Origin: Verrucomicrobiota bacterium
Lineage (GTDB): Bacteria > Verrucomicrobiota > Verrucomicrobiia > Limisphaerales > UBA1100
Assembly: GCA_028872645.1 (NCBI GenBank)
Contig: JAPKDK010000003.1
Coordinates: 1-37,209 of the forward strand
Reading direction: 5' to 3'
Length of the DNA stretch: 37,209 nt
Below, piece after piece: positions 1 through 7,587 of the stretch. How positions within the stretch are numbered: the first letter of the stretch is position 1; each line of letters starts with the position of its first letter. The notes under the pieces were generated by a model. That model ran no database searches. It worked only from the letters and a program-made list of their open reading frames with translations, and was not told the DNA's origin. Both the position numbers and the translations under genes were made by a program.

Positions 1-256
1 AAGGAGTACAAATAGGCTGGGAATAGCCATGGTCAAAGCGCATGCCGCCGGCTGCAAGTTTGTCGATATTGGGGGTAGAATAATGATCCATCTCGCCGGC
101 CTTGGCATTGGGATAATTGTATTTGGCAATCAGGTCGCGATAAGCACTCACGCACTCCCAACCCATATCATCAGCCATAATGACAATGACATTGGGTTTA
201 TCCGCGAAAAGCGGCAAAGCCATCAGGCCCGCAAGAAGAAATAGGATTCGTTTCAT
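1..256 (-). CDS. Sulfatase, N-terminal part (runs off left edge)
   Basis: Only the first 85 codons are inside the window. The protein begins with a hydrophobic signal peptide (residues 1-18, MKRILFLLAG...LFA) followed by the alkaline-phosphatase-superfamily metal motif VIVIMADDMG (Asp29, Asp30). The last visible residues are ICTP, which fit the start of the C-x-P-x-R sulfatase signature, with Cys83 as the predicted formylglycine position. The +2 Arg of the motif lies outside the window. The ATG overlaps the stop codon of the upstream sulfatase by one base (TAATG), which indicates translational coupling in one operon. Expected role, from the family: hydrolysis of sulfate esters on an exported glycan or small sulfated sugar. 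Substrate cannot be read from this fragment. Confidence 0.9.
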   Translation of the reverse strand, partial: MKRILFLLAGLMALPLFADKPNVIVIMADDMGWECVSAYRDLIAKYNYPNAKAGEMDHYSTPNIDKLAAGGMRFDHGYSQPICTP

Positions 257-1563
257 TATTTGATATTAGGGTAATTGAGCTTGGTAAAAGTCGCTCGCAA
301 TGCTGCACGTTTCTCAGCGAGGGAGCCAGCCACATTCTTTAAGGGTTTCTTCTCCATGGCATCCTTTTGCACGTCATAAAGCTGACCATTATTGTAGAGC
401 TTATAACGTTGAGTGCGCACCCACGCCTTGCCGCCTTTGCTCTCGGAAAAGGCAAAGGACCTTGTTTTTCGGGTATTGCGAGGGAGCTGAAATAATCTGC
501 GTGCAAAACTAATCCCGTCGATCTTATGTCCGACTTTAGTTGCGCCAAGCTCTGCCAAGGTCGGTAGCCAGTCACTAAAATCTACGAGTCCACCATCATA
601 ACTGCCGGCCTTGATATAACCGGGCCAGTTGGCAATGAGTGGCACATTGGTGCCGATATTGAGCAGTGTCCCCTTGCCTCCGGGCACGCGCTGGCCATTG
701 CGAATGGAGTGAACGTTTTCATACTCGTACTTGCGCCCCTGAATATGACGCAGCTTGGAACGTTTGGCTGTCCCATTGTCGCCAGTGAACAGGATGATCG
801 TATTTTTGCGTAGGCCAAGTTGATCGATCCGGCTCACGAGTTTGCCCACCATCTCATCCATGCTCTCAACCATCTCGCCATAATTCATCCAGCGATCCTT
901 ACCCGGCATGTAAGGGACCTGTTTCGGGATGTCATCAGTCACATCATGGGCCAAGGCCATAGAGTAATAGGCAAAGAAGGGTTTCTTGGCCTCGGCGCTT
1001 TTCTCCATGAATTCACCTAGGAAATCCACATACAGTTCCGGCCCGTACTTGCCCTTGGTGTCCGTACGCAAACGGCCGTCTTGGTAGATCATCGGCTCAT
1101 GGAAGCGCGCGCCCTCGTGCCAGCCGAATACACTCCATTCATCAAAACCCATCCGGGCCGGCTGCTCAGTATCCTTTTTCATCAAACACAACTGCCACTT
1201 GCCGGCAATGGCTGTAGTATAACCTGCTCGTTTGAGCACCTGTGCCACAGTATTTCTTTCCTCCAACTTGGGGAACGAACCCCAGCCGGACTTCAACCGG
1301 AAAGGATACTTGCCGGTCATCAGGCAAACTCGTGTGGGATGACATACCGGCATGCTGAAGCAGTAGTCAAACCGCATGCCGCCCTTGGCCAGCGCATCGA
1401 TGTGCGGCGTCTTCCAACGCTCGCCACCATAAGCACCGATGGGTTCGCAGCCGACATCATCGGCCATGATCAATACAATATTTGGTTGCAATACAATCTC
1501 CGGCGGCACCTTAGCGGCGATCAACGACACGCTAGTAAGAATTAGAAACAGGAAGGTTTTCAC
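256..1563 (-). CDS. Secreted S1-family sulfatase
   Basis: This 435-residue protein has an N-terminal signal peptide (about 1-17), the metal-binding motif IVLIMADDVG (Asp35, Asp36) and the signature C74-H-P-T-R78, where Cys74 should become formylglycine through an anaerobic or FGE-type maturase not present here. A second metal site is suggested by FTGDNG near the middle. Length is typical of compact polysaccharide sulfatases. The start codon is GTG and overlaps the stop of the preceding sulfatase gene by four bases (GTGA); its own stop overlaps the next sulfatase start. It therefore lies in the middle of a run of three coupled sulfatases, downstream of sugar-acid catabolic genes. Likely a periplasmic or exported enzyme desulfating an algal-type glycan; the precise substrate is not inferable by eye. 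Confidence 0.92.
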   Translation of the reverse strand: MKTFLFLILTSVSLIAAKVPPEIVLQPNIVLIMADDVGCEPIGAYGGERWKTPHIDALAKGGMRFDYCFSMPVCHPTRVCLMTGKYPFRLKSGWGSFPKLEERNTVAQVLKRAGYTTAIAGKWQLCLMKKDTEQPARMGFDEWSVFGWHEGARFHEPMIYQDGRLRTDTKGKYGPELYVDFLGEFMEKSAEAKKPFFAYYSMALAHDVTDDIPKQVPYMPGKDRWMNYGEMVESMDEMVGKLVSRIDQLGLRKNTIILFTGDNGTAKRSKLRHIQGRKYEYENVHSIRNGQRVPGGKGTLLNIGTNVPLIANWPGYIKAGSYDGGLVDFSDWLPTLAELGATKVGHKIDGISFARRLFQLPRNTRKTRSFAFSESKGGKAWVRTQRYKLYNNGQLYDVQKDAMEKKPLKNVAGSLAEKRAALRATFTKLNYPNIK

Positions 1564-3392
1564 TGCAATTTCTCCGGGATGCCTTGGATGATTTTATCCT
1601 TGGGAAACATCATCTTCACTTCCGCCAAAACCGCTGCGCGGTCATCGGCCAACGACGTGTAGCTGACCGTCTCGCCATTGAGGTACAGCGCCCACTTGTT
1701 ACATATAAAACAAATCGCCACCTGCGCCTCATGGTCACCAAGATGGAAGCGCAACAATATGCCTGGGTCAAAGTGTGATTTTTCAGCATGTCGAGTGGTG
1801 GAATCCGCGTCGCTTATCAATAAGCTGCGCAAGCGGCCTGCGGGCTTGCCTCTGAGTGTGCGCCCATCCCGGCTGACGATGTAATAGAGGAAACGTTTAT
1901 CATTGGGCTCAGCATTGAGCCTGTGGGTGGTAATTTGCGGCGACTCAGAGAGCAGTTTGTTAAAAAGCTTCATGGGCGGACGTGTTCGGCCCGATGCTTT
2001 TTGCTTTGCGATTTGATTTTCAAAGGACTCAACCAATCCCGGTTCATCGAGCCATAGATTCTTTGCTTCGCCAATGTCCTCAGCCAGATTATAGAGCTGA
2101 CCACGCGGACCCTTCGGCACCGGCTGCACACGGCGCGGATTAGAAAAGCCACCGGATCCGAGCGAAGGGATGTATTTAAACTGACCCTGACGGACAGCCA
2201 TATGTGTTGGCTTAGTGCCGGTAATGAGCTGTTGCCGTGCGGTTTCCCGTTGACCCAACAGTACCGGCAGAAAATTCTCGCTATCCTCCCCCTCGTTATC
2301 GGCCAATCCGCGTCCGGTGAGCGCAGCAAAGGTCGCCATCAAATCCGTCTGGCAAATCAGTGCGTCACTTATCGTGTTGGCCTTCACCTTCCCTGGCCAG
2401 CGGACGATAAAGGGCATGCGATGGCCTGCCTCCCACGCGTCAGCTTTCATGCCACGTAAAGGCGTGGTGGCACTGTGGCCGAAGCGTTCGGTGTCGGTGT
2501 TGTACCAAACCGGCCCGTTGTCACTGGTGAAAATGACAAGGGTGTTTTTGGAGAGTTGGGTGCGATCAAGGGCGGACAGGATTTGACCCACAGTGTCGTC
2601 CACCATTGCCACAAAGTCACTGTACATGTTGTTCGTTTTGCCTCGGAATTTTTTAGTGGGCAACCACGGCGTATGTGGTGCGGGTAAAGCCACATACAGA
2701 AAGAACGGTTGCTCATTACCCTTTCGTTCCTCGATATATTTCACCGACTCCATCGTGAATCGCGGCAGCACCTCCTCATGTTTAAAGTTTGATGCAATCG
2801 GGCCGCCACGCCAAAACTCTCCTTGGATACGACTCCAACCCTCCGTATTGCGGGGACCAACTGTACCTGTGGGCGCAATCACCGCCTTACGGCCGCTGAT
2901 ATAATAGTACGGCACAATATCTAGCGAATGCGGCATGCCGAAGTAAAAATCAAACCCACGATCTATTGGGCCGCCATCCAGCTGCTTGGAGTAATCGTAA
3001 TTCGGACCGCCAGCAAACCCCAGGTGCCACTTACCCACCATTGCCGTAGCATACCCCTTCTCCCGTAATGCTGAGGGAATTGTTGTTCGCCCTTTCTCGA
3101 TCAACGCGCGGCTACGCCAATCCAGCTTTATCCGGTGTGGATAACGTCCTGTCAGCAGTCCGTACCGAGTAGGCACACAAAATGACGCCGGCGCATGAGC
3201 GTCAGTAAATTGCATTCCCTCACGTGCCAACCGGTCGATATTATGTGTGGGATTCTTGGACTTTGGATTATAGCAGCGCGCATCGCCATACCCCATGTCA
3301 TCAGCCAGAATAATCACAATATTCGCCGGGCTGTCCTTCGCAGAAGCCACGAAGGCAACGAACAAAAATCCAATGGCAAAAAAACGGTGCAT
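1560..3392 (-). CDS. Secreted S1-family sulfatase with C-terminal accessory domain
   Basis: About 610 residues. I place the start at the ATG giving MHRFFAIGFL, because this begins a clean signal peptide (residues 1-17); the open frame extends upstream to 3446 but those codons would bury the signal, and an ATG at 3407 is a possible alternative. Metal motif NIVIILADDMG (Asp31, Asp32) and the signature C72-V-P-T-R76 are intact; FTSDNGP provides a further metal/active-site segment. The catalytic part fills roughly residues 20-480. The last about 110 residues form an extra region containing WALYLNGE, resembling a carbohydrate-binding or LamG-like beta-sandwich strand; I cannot name the family. First sulfatase of the three-gene run, 54 bases downstream of the DapA-family gene. 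Confidence 0.9.
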   Translation of the reverse strand: MHRFFAIGFLFVAFVASAKDSPANIVIILADDMGYGDARCYNPKSKNPTHNIDRLAREGMQFTDAHAPASFCVPTRYGLLTGRYPHRIKLDWRSRALIEKGRTTIPSALREKGYATAMVGKWHLGFAGGPNYDYSKQLDGGPIDRGFDFYFGMPHSLDIVPYYYISGRKAVIAPTGTVGPRNTEGWSRIQGEFWRGGPIASNFKHEEVLPRFTMESVKYIEERKGNEQPFFLYVALPAPHTPWLPTKKFRGKTNNMYSDFVAMVDDTVGQILSALDRTQLSKNTLVIFTSDNGPVWYNTDTERFGHSATTPLRGMKADAWEAGHRMPFIVRWPGKVKANTISDALICQTDLMATFAALTGRGLADNEGEDSENFLPVLLGQRETARQQLITGTKPTHMAVRQGQFKYIPSLGSGGFSNPRRVQPVPKGPRGQLYNLAEDIGEAKNLWLDEPGLVESFENQIAKQKASGRTRPPMKLFNKLLSESPQITTHRLNAEPNDKRFLYYIVSRDGRTLRGKPAGRLRSLLISDADSTTRHAEKSHFDPGILLRFHLGDHEAQVAICFICNKWALYLNGETVSYTSLADDRAAVLAEVKMMFPKDKIIQGIPEKLQ

Positions 3393-3446
3393 GCGCAATT
3401 GAACCATCACGACGCGGGAGGAGCAAGGGGGAACCCAACAGTCCAA

Positions 3447-4358
3447 TTAATTGTGCACCAACAATGTTTTTGCAGCATCGGCAATATTAGCACGTACATT
3501 TTTACTCACATCGTTCAGCAGCGGCAGGATCGGCCCCGTGTCGGCGATGCCGGCCTCGGCTACGGCAGTGTGAAGGACGCGGATGGGGTTGATGGCATTG
3601 CGGAGATTTTCGAGGGGCTCGAAGGTTTGGCGAATGGATTCGGCGGTTTCGTAATCTTCCGCCTTCAGTGCGGCCAGCATTTTCATAGAAAGACTCGGGG
3701 CGATGCACACGCAGCCGCTGGTGAACCCTTGCACGCCGAAATCGCGAAGGTGCACGATAGCCGGTTGCTCGCCAATGCCGCTGACGATGCGTTGCGGGTC
3801 AACGCAATCCACGAGTTGGCGGAGGTAATCATCCCGCGCGGGGTCGTCGCGGACGATGGCGTATTTAATCCAGTTCACCACGCCGTCGTCCATCAGCGCG
3901 CGCGCGTGTTCCGGCTCGAGGTAGCCTTCGAATTTGATGTAAAGCACGATGGGTTTCCCATAAGCCTCGGCGAATTTTCGGATGCCCGTGGCGACCCCTT
4001 CGGGCGTGGCAATGTCGCGCGCGGGCAACACCATCGCGGTTGGGAAATCAAAATCGCGCAGCACGGCCGCTTGGTCGAGCGCCGTGCCGTAGGCGGGGCC
4101 GACGGAGGGGATGATGGTCGTGTCCGCGCCGGCGTTATCCCGCAGCATCACCAGCGCGTCCGCGTACTCGGCGAGGGCGATGTGGTGAAAAACCGCGTTG
4201 CCGCCGTAGAGCAAAGTACGAATGCCACCGTCCTCAAGGTGGCGGATGATTTTCGCGTTGCCGTCGGCGCAAATGTTGAGGTCCGCATCGCGCGCCATCG
4301 GCGGCACGGCGATGACCGAGCTGGCCAGCATCCCGGGGGTGATGGCGTTTGTGTTCAT
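3447..4358 (-). CDS. DapA/DHDPS-family aldolase or lyase (2-keto-3-deoxy sugar acid type)
   Basis: A 303-residue TIM-barrel protein of the dihydrodipicolinate synthase / N-acetylneuraminate lyase family. The Schiff-base lysine is visible as Lys165 in VNWIKYAIV and the catalytic tyrosine as Tyr140 in PIVLYIKF; YGGNAVFHH (residues 51-59) sits where the family has its GGTTGE-type substrate loop, so the substrate carboxylate site differs from true DHDPS. The start is the ATG overlapping the dehydratase stop (TGATG); an in-frame TTG one codon upstream is less likely. Fusion-like coupling to a sugar-acid dehydratase argues for an aldolase or dehydratase acting on 2-keto-3-deoxy-sugar acids, for example a KDG or 2-keto-3-deoxy-pentonate step, rather than lysine biosynthesis. 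Substrate assignment is inference from context. Confidence 0.85.
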   Translation of the reverse strand: MNTNAITPGMLASSVIAVPPMARDADLNICADGNAKIIRHLEDGGIRTLLYGGNAVFHHIALAEYADALVMLRDNAGADTTIIPSVGPAYGTALDQAAVLRDFDFPTAMVLPARDIATPEGVATGIRKFAEAYGKPIVLYIKFEGYLEPEHARALMDDGVVNWIKYAIVRDDPARDDYLRQLVDCVDPQRIVSGIGEQPAIVHLRDFGVQGFTSGCVCIAPSLSMKMLAALKAEDYETAESIRQTFEPLENLRNAINPIRVLHTAVAEAGIADTGPILPLLNDVSKNVRANIADAAKTLLVHN

Positions 4359-6100
4359 CAAAAAATCGGCGGCTCGGGTGTGGCCGGGCCATGTTGCAAA
4401 AAATCAAAATCACAGCCCTCGTGCGCTTGCGTGACATGGTTGATGTAAAGCTGGCCGTAGCCGCGGGCGTATTTGGGCTCGGGCTTTTTCCATGCGGCGC
4501 GGCGGGTTTCGAGTTCGGCGTCTTCCACGTGCAGATGAATTTTTCGGCTGGGCACGTCGAGTTCGATTTCGTCTCCGGTTTGCACGAACGCCAGCGGGCC
4601 GCCCACGTGGCTTTCTGGCGAGAGATGCAGCACGCACATTCCGTAACTCGTGCCGCTCATGCGAGCGTCGGAGAGGCGCACCATGTCGCGCACGCCTTCC
4701 TTCAGTAACTTATCGGGGATGGGCAGCATGCCCCATTCGGGAAAACCCGGCGCGCCTTCGGGACCGGCGCTGCGCAGCACGAGCACGGTGTCTTTTGTGA
4801 CGTCGAGGTCGGGGTCGTTGAGGCGCGCCTTGAGGTCGGGGTAATTATCAAACACCAGCGCGGGGCCGCGATGGGTGAGGAGCGCTTCAGCGGCGGCGGC
4901 GGGTTTCACCACGCATCCGTGCGGGGCGAGATTGCCGCGCAACACAAAGGTACTTCCCTCAGCGGCGACGGGATTGTCGGGCGTGCGAATGACATCGTCG
5001 TCAATCAACTCCGCGTCGGCGATGTTTTCGGCGATCGTGTGGCCGTTGACGGTTACGCAATCGCCGTGGAGTTGATCGCCGAGTTGCGCCATCAACGCGC
5101 GCAGTCCGCCGGCGTTATAAAAATCCTCCATTAAATACTGGTCGCCGTTGGGGCGGATGTTGGCGAGCACGGGCGTGGTGCGCGAGAGGCGGTCGAAATC
5201 CTCCAGCGAAATATCAATGCCCGCGCGGCCCGCCATCGCGATGATATGCACGATGGCGTTGGTGGAGCCGCCGATGGCCATGTCCACCGTGATGGCGTTC
5301 TCGAAGGACTCGCGCGTGAGCACGTCCGACGGTTTCAAATCTTCCCAAGCCATCTCCACCGCGCGCCGGCCGCAGGCGGTGGACATCCGGTGATGCTCGC
5401 TGACCACCGCGGGAATACTCGAGGCGCCCGGCAGCGTGAAGCCCAGCCCCTCGGCGATGGCGCCCATCGTCGACGCCGTGCCCATCGTCATGCAATGGCC
5501 CGGCGACCGGCCGATGGCGTTTTCGAATTTCACCCAGTCTTCATCAGAAAGATTGCCCGCGCATCGTTCGGCCCAAAAATCCCAAACCGAGCTGCCGCTG
5601 CCGAGCGTCTCCTTGCCCCAACGCGCCGTCAGCATCGGCCCCGCCGGCAGAAACAGCGTGGGGATATCCGCCGAGATGGCGCCCATCAGCAGCGCCGGCG
5701 TCGTCTTGTCGCAACCGCCCATCAGCACGGCGGCGTCGATGGGATGACACCGCAGCACCTCCTCCGCTTCCATCGAGAGCAGATTGCGGTAAAGCATCGT
5801 CGTTGGCTTCATCAACATTTCGCCCAGCGACATCACCGGCACTTCCACGGGAAATCCGCCCGCCTGCCACACGCCCTGCTTCACTTTCTCGGCGCGCTCG
5901 CGCAAATGCGAGTGGCACGTGTTGAGGTCGCTCCAAGTATTAAGAATGCCGATGACCGGCTTGCCGCGAAAATCGTTGTCCGCCCAGCCCATCGCCTTCA
6001 CCCGCGCCCGATGCCCATGTGCCCGCACATCATCTGGCGCAAACCACCGCGCACTGCGGAGGTCATCGGGAGTTTTAAGAGTAACAGATTTCTTTTGCAT
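4358..6100 (-). CDS. IlvD/Edd-family sugar-acid dehydratase (L-arabinonate dehydratase-like)
   Basis: The 580-residue protein matches the length of sugar-acid dehydratases of the IlvD/Edd family (about 580-590) rather than bacterial dihydroxyacid dehydratase. Fe-S ligand cysteines are visible as Cys62 (NTCHSH), Cys130 (GGCDKTTP) and Cys203 (PGHCMTMGTAST); Ser482 in DARMSGTS is the catalytic serine equivalent. These features are those of the [2Fe-2S], Mg-dependent arabinonate/xylonate dehydratases, which convert aldonates to 2-keto-3-deoxy acids. It is the first gene of a minus-strand operon; its stop overlaps the start of the DapA-family gene, so the two probably form consecutive steps: dehydration then aldol cleavage or second dehydration. 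Whether the substrate is a pentonate or hexonate cannot be decided. Cytoplasmic. Confidence 0.9.
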   Translation of the reverse strand: MQKKSVTLKTPDDLRSARWFAPDDVRAHGHRARVKAMGWADNDFRGKPVIGILNTWSDLNTCHSHLRERAEKVKQGVWQAGGFPVEVPVMSLGEMLMKPTTMLYRNLLSMEAEEVLRCHPIDAAVLMGGCDKTTPALLMGAISADIPTLFLPAGPMLTARWGKETLGSGSSVWDFWAERCAGNLSDEDWVKFENAIGRSPGHCMTMGTASTMGAIAEGLGFTLPGASSIPAVVSEHHRMSTACGRRAVEMAWEDLKPSDVLTRESFENAITVDMAIGGSTNAIVHIIAMAGRAGIDISLEDFDRLSRTTPVLANIRPNGDQYLMEDFYNAGGLRALMAQLGDQLHGDCVTVNGHTIAENIADAELIDDDVIRTPDNPVAAEGSTFVLRGNLAPHGCVVKPAAAAEALLTHRGPALVFDNYPDLKARLNDPDLDVTKDTVLVLRSAGPEGAPGFPEWGMLPIPDKLLKEGVRDMVRLSDARMSGTSYGMCVLHLSPESHVGGPLAFVQTGDEIELDVPSRKIHLHVEDAELETRRAAWKKPEPKYARGYGQLYINHVTQAHEGCDFDFLQHGPATPEPPIF

Positions 6101-6149
6101 AAAAATAGATGCGGGTTTGTAGCGGAAATATAGGTGTGGGACGATTTAA

Positions 6150-6175
6150 TTCACCACAGAGGACACCGAGATGAA
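6150..6175. repeat. Dispersed CACAGAGG-type repeat, partial copy
   Basis: The stretch begins TTCACCACAGAGGACACCGA and matches one arm of the palindromic element at 10829-10885, with a few changes. It lies just upstream of the dehydratase operon, as a single arm rather than an inverted pair. Sequences of this kind are widely scattered in intergenic DNA of environmental bacteria. Confidence 0.6.
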
Positions 6176-6208
6176 AAGGCAGGTGGGTAGAGGTTGAGGA
6201 AAAAAGCT

Positions 6209-6385
6209 TTAAGATTTCGTTTCCTCTACGAGTTCCATTACATTTTCAATATCCCAAAGATCAATGTCTGCCTTTTTAGCCCATTTGCGTGCTTACTTGG
6301 TGAATCCAGATTTACAAACAACCAATCCTATTCCTCCCTCAGTAGACACAACCCCAGCCAAGTCATCCGGCAATAGTTGTGCCGT
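6209..6385 (-). pseudogene. Remnant of an Mrr-like restriction endonuclease C-terminus
   Basis: In one minus-strand frame, interrupted by a single TAA (6293-6295), the region reads ...GLVVCKSGFTK then ARKWAKKADIDLWDIENVME and a terminal stop at 6209. The sequence VVxxSGFTK followed by an A-x-x-x-A segment and I-x-L-W-D is the pattern at the C-terminus of restriction-endonuclease-like (Mrr_cat, PD-(D/E)XK) domains. The upstream part encoding the catalytic residues is not recognisable. I read this as the tail of an inactivated nuclease gene. Identification rests on pattern recognition over about 55 codons and could be wrong in family name, but the preserved reading frame on either side of one nonsense codon argues for former coding. 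Confidence 0.5.
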
Positions 6386-6558
6386 TCTCGTCCGAAGCAG
6401 GGCATGGTTCCCGGAAAAGCAGGCCATCAATCGGCGTGAGTTCGCCTTATTTCCCCGTGAGCAGGCATAATTTTGCCCTTGGCGATGTTCGTAGGGTGAC
6501 TGATTTCTCTATGCCCCAGCGATATAAGAACGGTTTTTTTGTTCGCTAAAACCCATTA

Positions 6559-6624
6559 TTTCCCAAAACGAACCGCGTTCAATGGCGTTTATTCACGACG
6601 ATTTTCTTTTGAACAATGAGCCGG
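6559..6624 (+). repeat. Duplicate of the uxaC 5' end (truncated)
   Basis: This segment repeats 7564-7630, the last about 25 bases upstream of uxaC and its first 14 codons. Both read ...AACGAACCGCGTTC then an ATG opening MAFIHDDFLL followed by NEP. Differences are few and include synonymous changes (ATT/ATC, CTT/TTG). Similarity stops sharply at GAGCCGG (6618-6624); beyond it the frame continues for about 21 unrelated codons to a TAA. It is a broken second copy of the uronate isomerase start, about 1 kb upstream of the intact gene. Confidence 0.85.
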
Positions 6625-6733
6625 TCCAGAAGTGCGTGCCCCCGTCCGTCTCCAAGCAGCCCTTCACCAGCAGCTCATTGCCGGTGTAAACCTCCAAGCC
6701 TCCTTCGCGACTGAATCGAGGGTCTGTCTTCAC
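6620..6733 (-). pseudogene. Fragment of a 2-oxoacid:ferredoxin oxidoreductase-like N-terminus
   Basis: On the minus strand, from a GTG at 6733, the frame reads KTDPRFSREGG, then LEVYTGNELLVKG and CLETDGGTHFWTG, and then runs into the inverted uxaC copy, where it ends at a stop near 6593. The GNELLVKG...ETxGG...TG pattern resembles the N-terminus of thiamine-pyrophosphate-dependent indolepyruvate/2-oxoacid ferredoxin oxidoreductase alpha subunits, in which the next residues would be YPGSP. Only about 38 codons remain. The family call is tentative; that it is a protein-coding relic truncated at the CCGG junction is better supported. Confidence 0.4.
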
Positions 6734-6787
6734 TATGGAAATTCACTCGCCAGTTTCTGCCACATCCACTAACCCATCTGCACCTCC

Positions 6788-7027
6788 ATGAAAGCGAACC
6801 ACGAAAAACTTGAGCAACTCATCAGCGCAACGTTCGCCAGCGCGGGTTGCGCGGGGGCGGAGGCGGATTGCGTGGCGGATCATCTCGTGCAGTCGAACCT
6901 TGCCGAGCACGACTCGCATGGGGTCATCCGCACCAAGGCGTATGTCGAGTGGCTGCGCGAGGGCAAGATGCACGCGGGGCGAACGCTGGAGGTGGTGCGG
7001 GACAGTGGCGCGCTGGCGGTGGCCTAA
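6788..7027 (+). pseudogene. Ldh_2-family dehydrogenase, N-terminal remnant
   Basis: The 79-codon frame contains ADHLVQSNLAEHDSHG (His in the SHG motif) followed by VIRTKAYVEWL and a segment DSGALAVA. This is the characteristic N-terminal part of the malate/L-lactate/ureidoglycolate dehydrogenase (Ldh_2) family, whose members have about 350 residues. The sequence stops at a TAA exactly where the family normally continues with a DG-x-x-GxG nucleotide/substrate region. About 270 residues are therefore missing. After the TAA the same frame stays open for another 27 codons (containing AESCGVERELIE) and ends in a TGA that overlaps the next ATG, suggesting the scar of a deletion joining this gene to the C-terminus of a different, unrecognised one. 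Confidence 0.75.
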
Positions 7028-7107
7028 ACGACATGGGCGCAAATTTGCGCGACGGCCGAGTCATGCGGCGTGGAGCGAGAGTTGATTGAAACGGTGGAGG
7101 TGGCGGC

Positions 7108-7494
7108 ATGACCACCGTGGGCACCGACGATTTAATCTTTGAGCCGGTACCGGACTGGGCGGCGGACGCGCCCATCACGGAGGCCGTCGGCGTGGCGGTG
7201 GATTCGCGGAACCGCGTTTACGTTTTCAATCGCGCCGACGATGTCGAGGCGCCACAGGTCATCGTGCTGGACACCGACGGCAATGTTTTAAACACCTGGG
7301 GCCAGGGCGTTGTCACACGGCCGCACGGAATTTGGATTGCCCCCGACGACACGCTTTACCTCACCGATGACATCGGCCACGCCGTGCGACAGTTCACCGC
7401 CGACGGCGAGCACATCCCCGACCGCCCCGGCCTCGGCGTCACGCTCAATGAGGATTTCATCAAGGAATATCTCGTGTCTGAATCCGGCGCATGA
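7108..7494 (+). pseudogene. Chimeric ORF: NHL propeller N-terminus joined to enolase-superfamily C-terminus
   Basis: The 128-residue ORF is open but looks like two gene ends. Residues 1 to about 105 (for example GVAVDSRNRVYVFNR, HGIWIAPDDTLYLTDD, AVRQFTADG) are NHL/beta-propeller strands of a protein that would normally run to about 300 residues. The last 25 residues, IPDRPGLGVTLNEDFIKEY, instead match the C-terminus typical of mandelate-racemase/enolase-superfamily sugar-acid dehydratases (P-D-x-PGLGV-x-L-x-E-x-x-x-x-Y). The switch occurs in frame around ADGEH. The ATG overlaps the preceding TGA (ATGA). A propeller with two blades cannot close, so I regard the product as non-functional unless shown otherwise. 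It lies 93 bases upstream of uxaC, in the same direction. Confidence 0.65.
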
Positions 7495-7587
7495 TTATTG
7501 AAAATCCAAAATTGTTGATGGACAAGTTCGGGCGCGTATATTTTTCCTCGCAAAAACCCTTCCTTTCCCCTAAACGAACCGCGTTCC

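Larger units (their letters stand above)
6101..6787. other. Long region without an intact gene, made of decayed fragments
   Basis: Nearly 700 bases separate the dehydratase start from the next recognisable coding start. Apart from the fragments listed separately (repeat at 6150, Mrr-like remnant at 6209, uxaC 5' copy at 6559, oxidoreductase fragment at 6620), I see no intact ORF. The stretch 6390-6550 holds a short plus-strand open frame ending at 6470 that I do not recognise. The promoter of the dehydratase-sulfatase operon should lie within the first about 150 bases upstream of 6100, but I cannot identify convincing -35/-10 boxes. Confidence 0.6.

Noticed and set aside
3195..4448. A 417-codon plus-strand open frame covering the DapA-family gene
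   Set aside because: It is antisense to a gene with clear motifs, is rich in His/Arg/Val-Ala typical of shadow frames in GC-rich DNA, and shows no family pattern.
5246..6133. A 295-codon plus-strand open frame
   Set aside because: Antisense to the IlvD/Edd dehydratase; extremely His/Arg-rich composition marks it as a shadow.
6391..6470. Open frame ending EFALFPREQA as a small gene
   Set aside because: No start with a ribosome site, no recognised family and it overlaps decayed DNA; not supportable.
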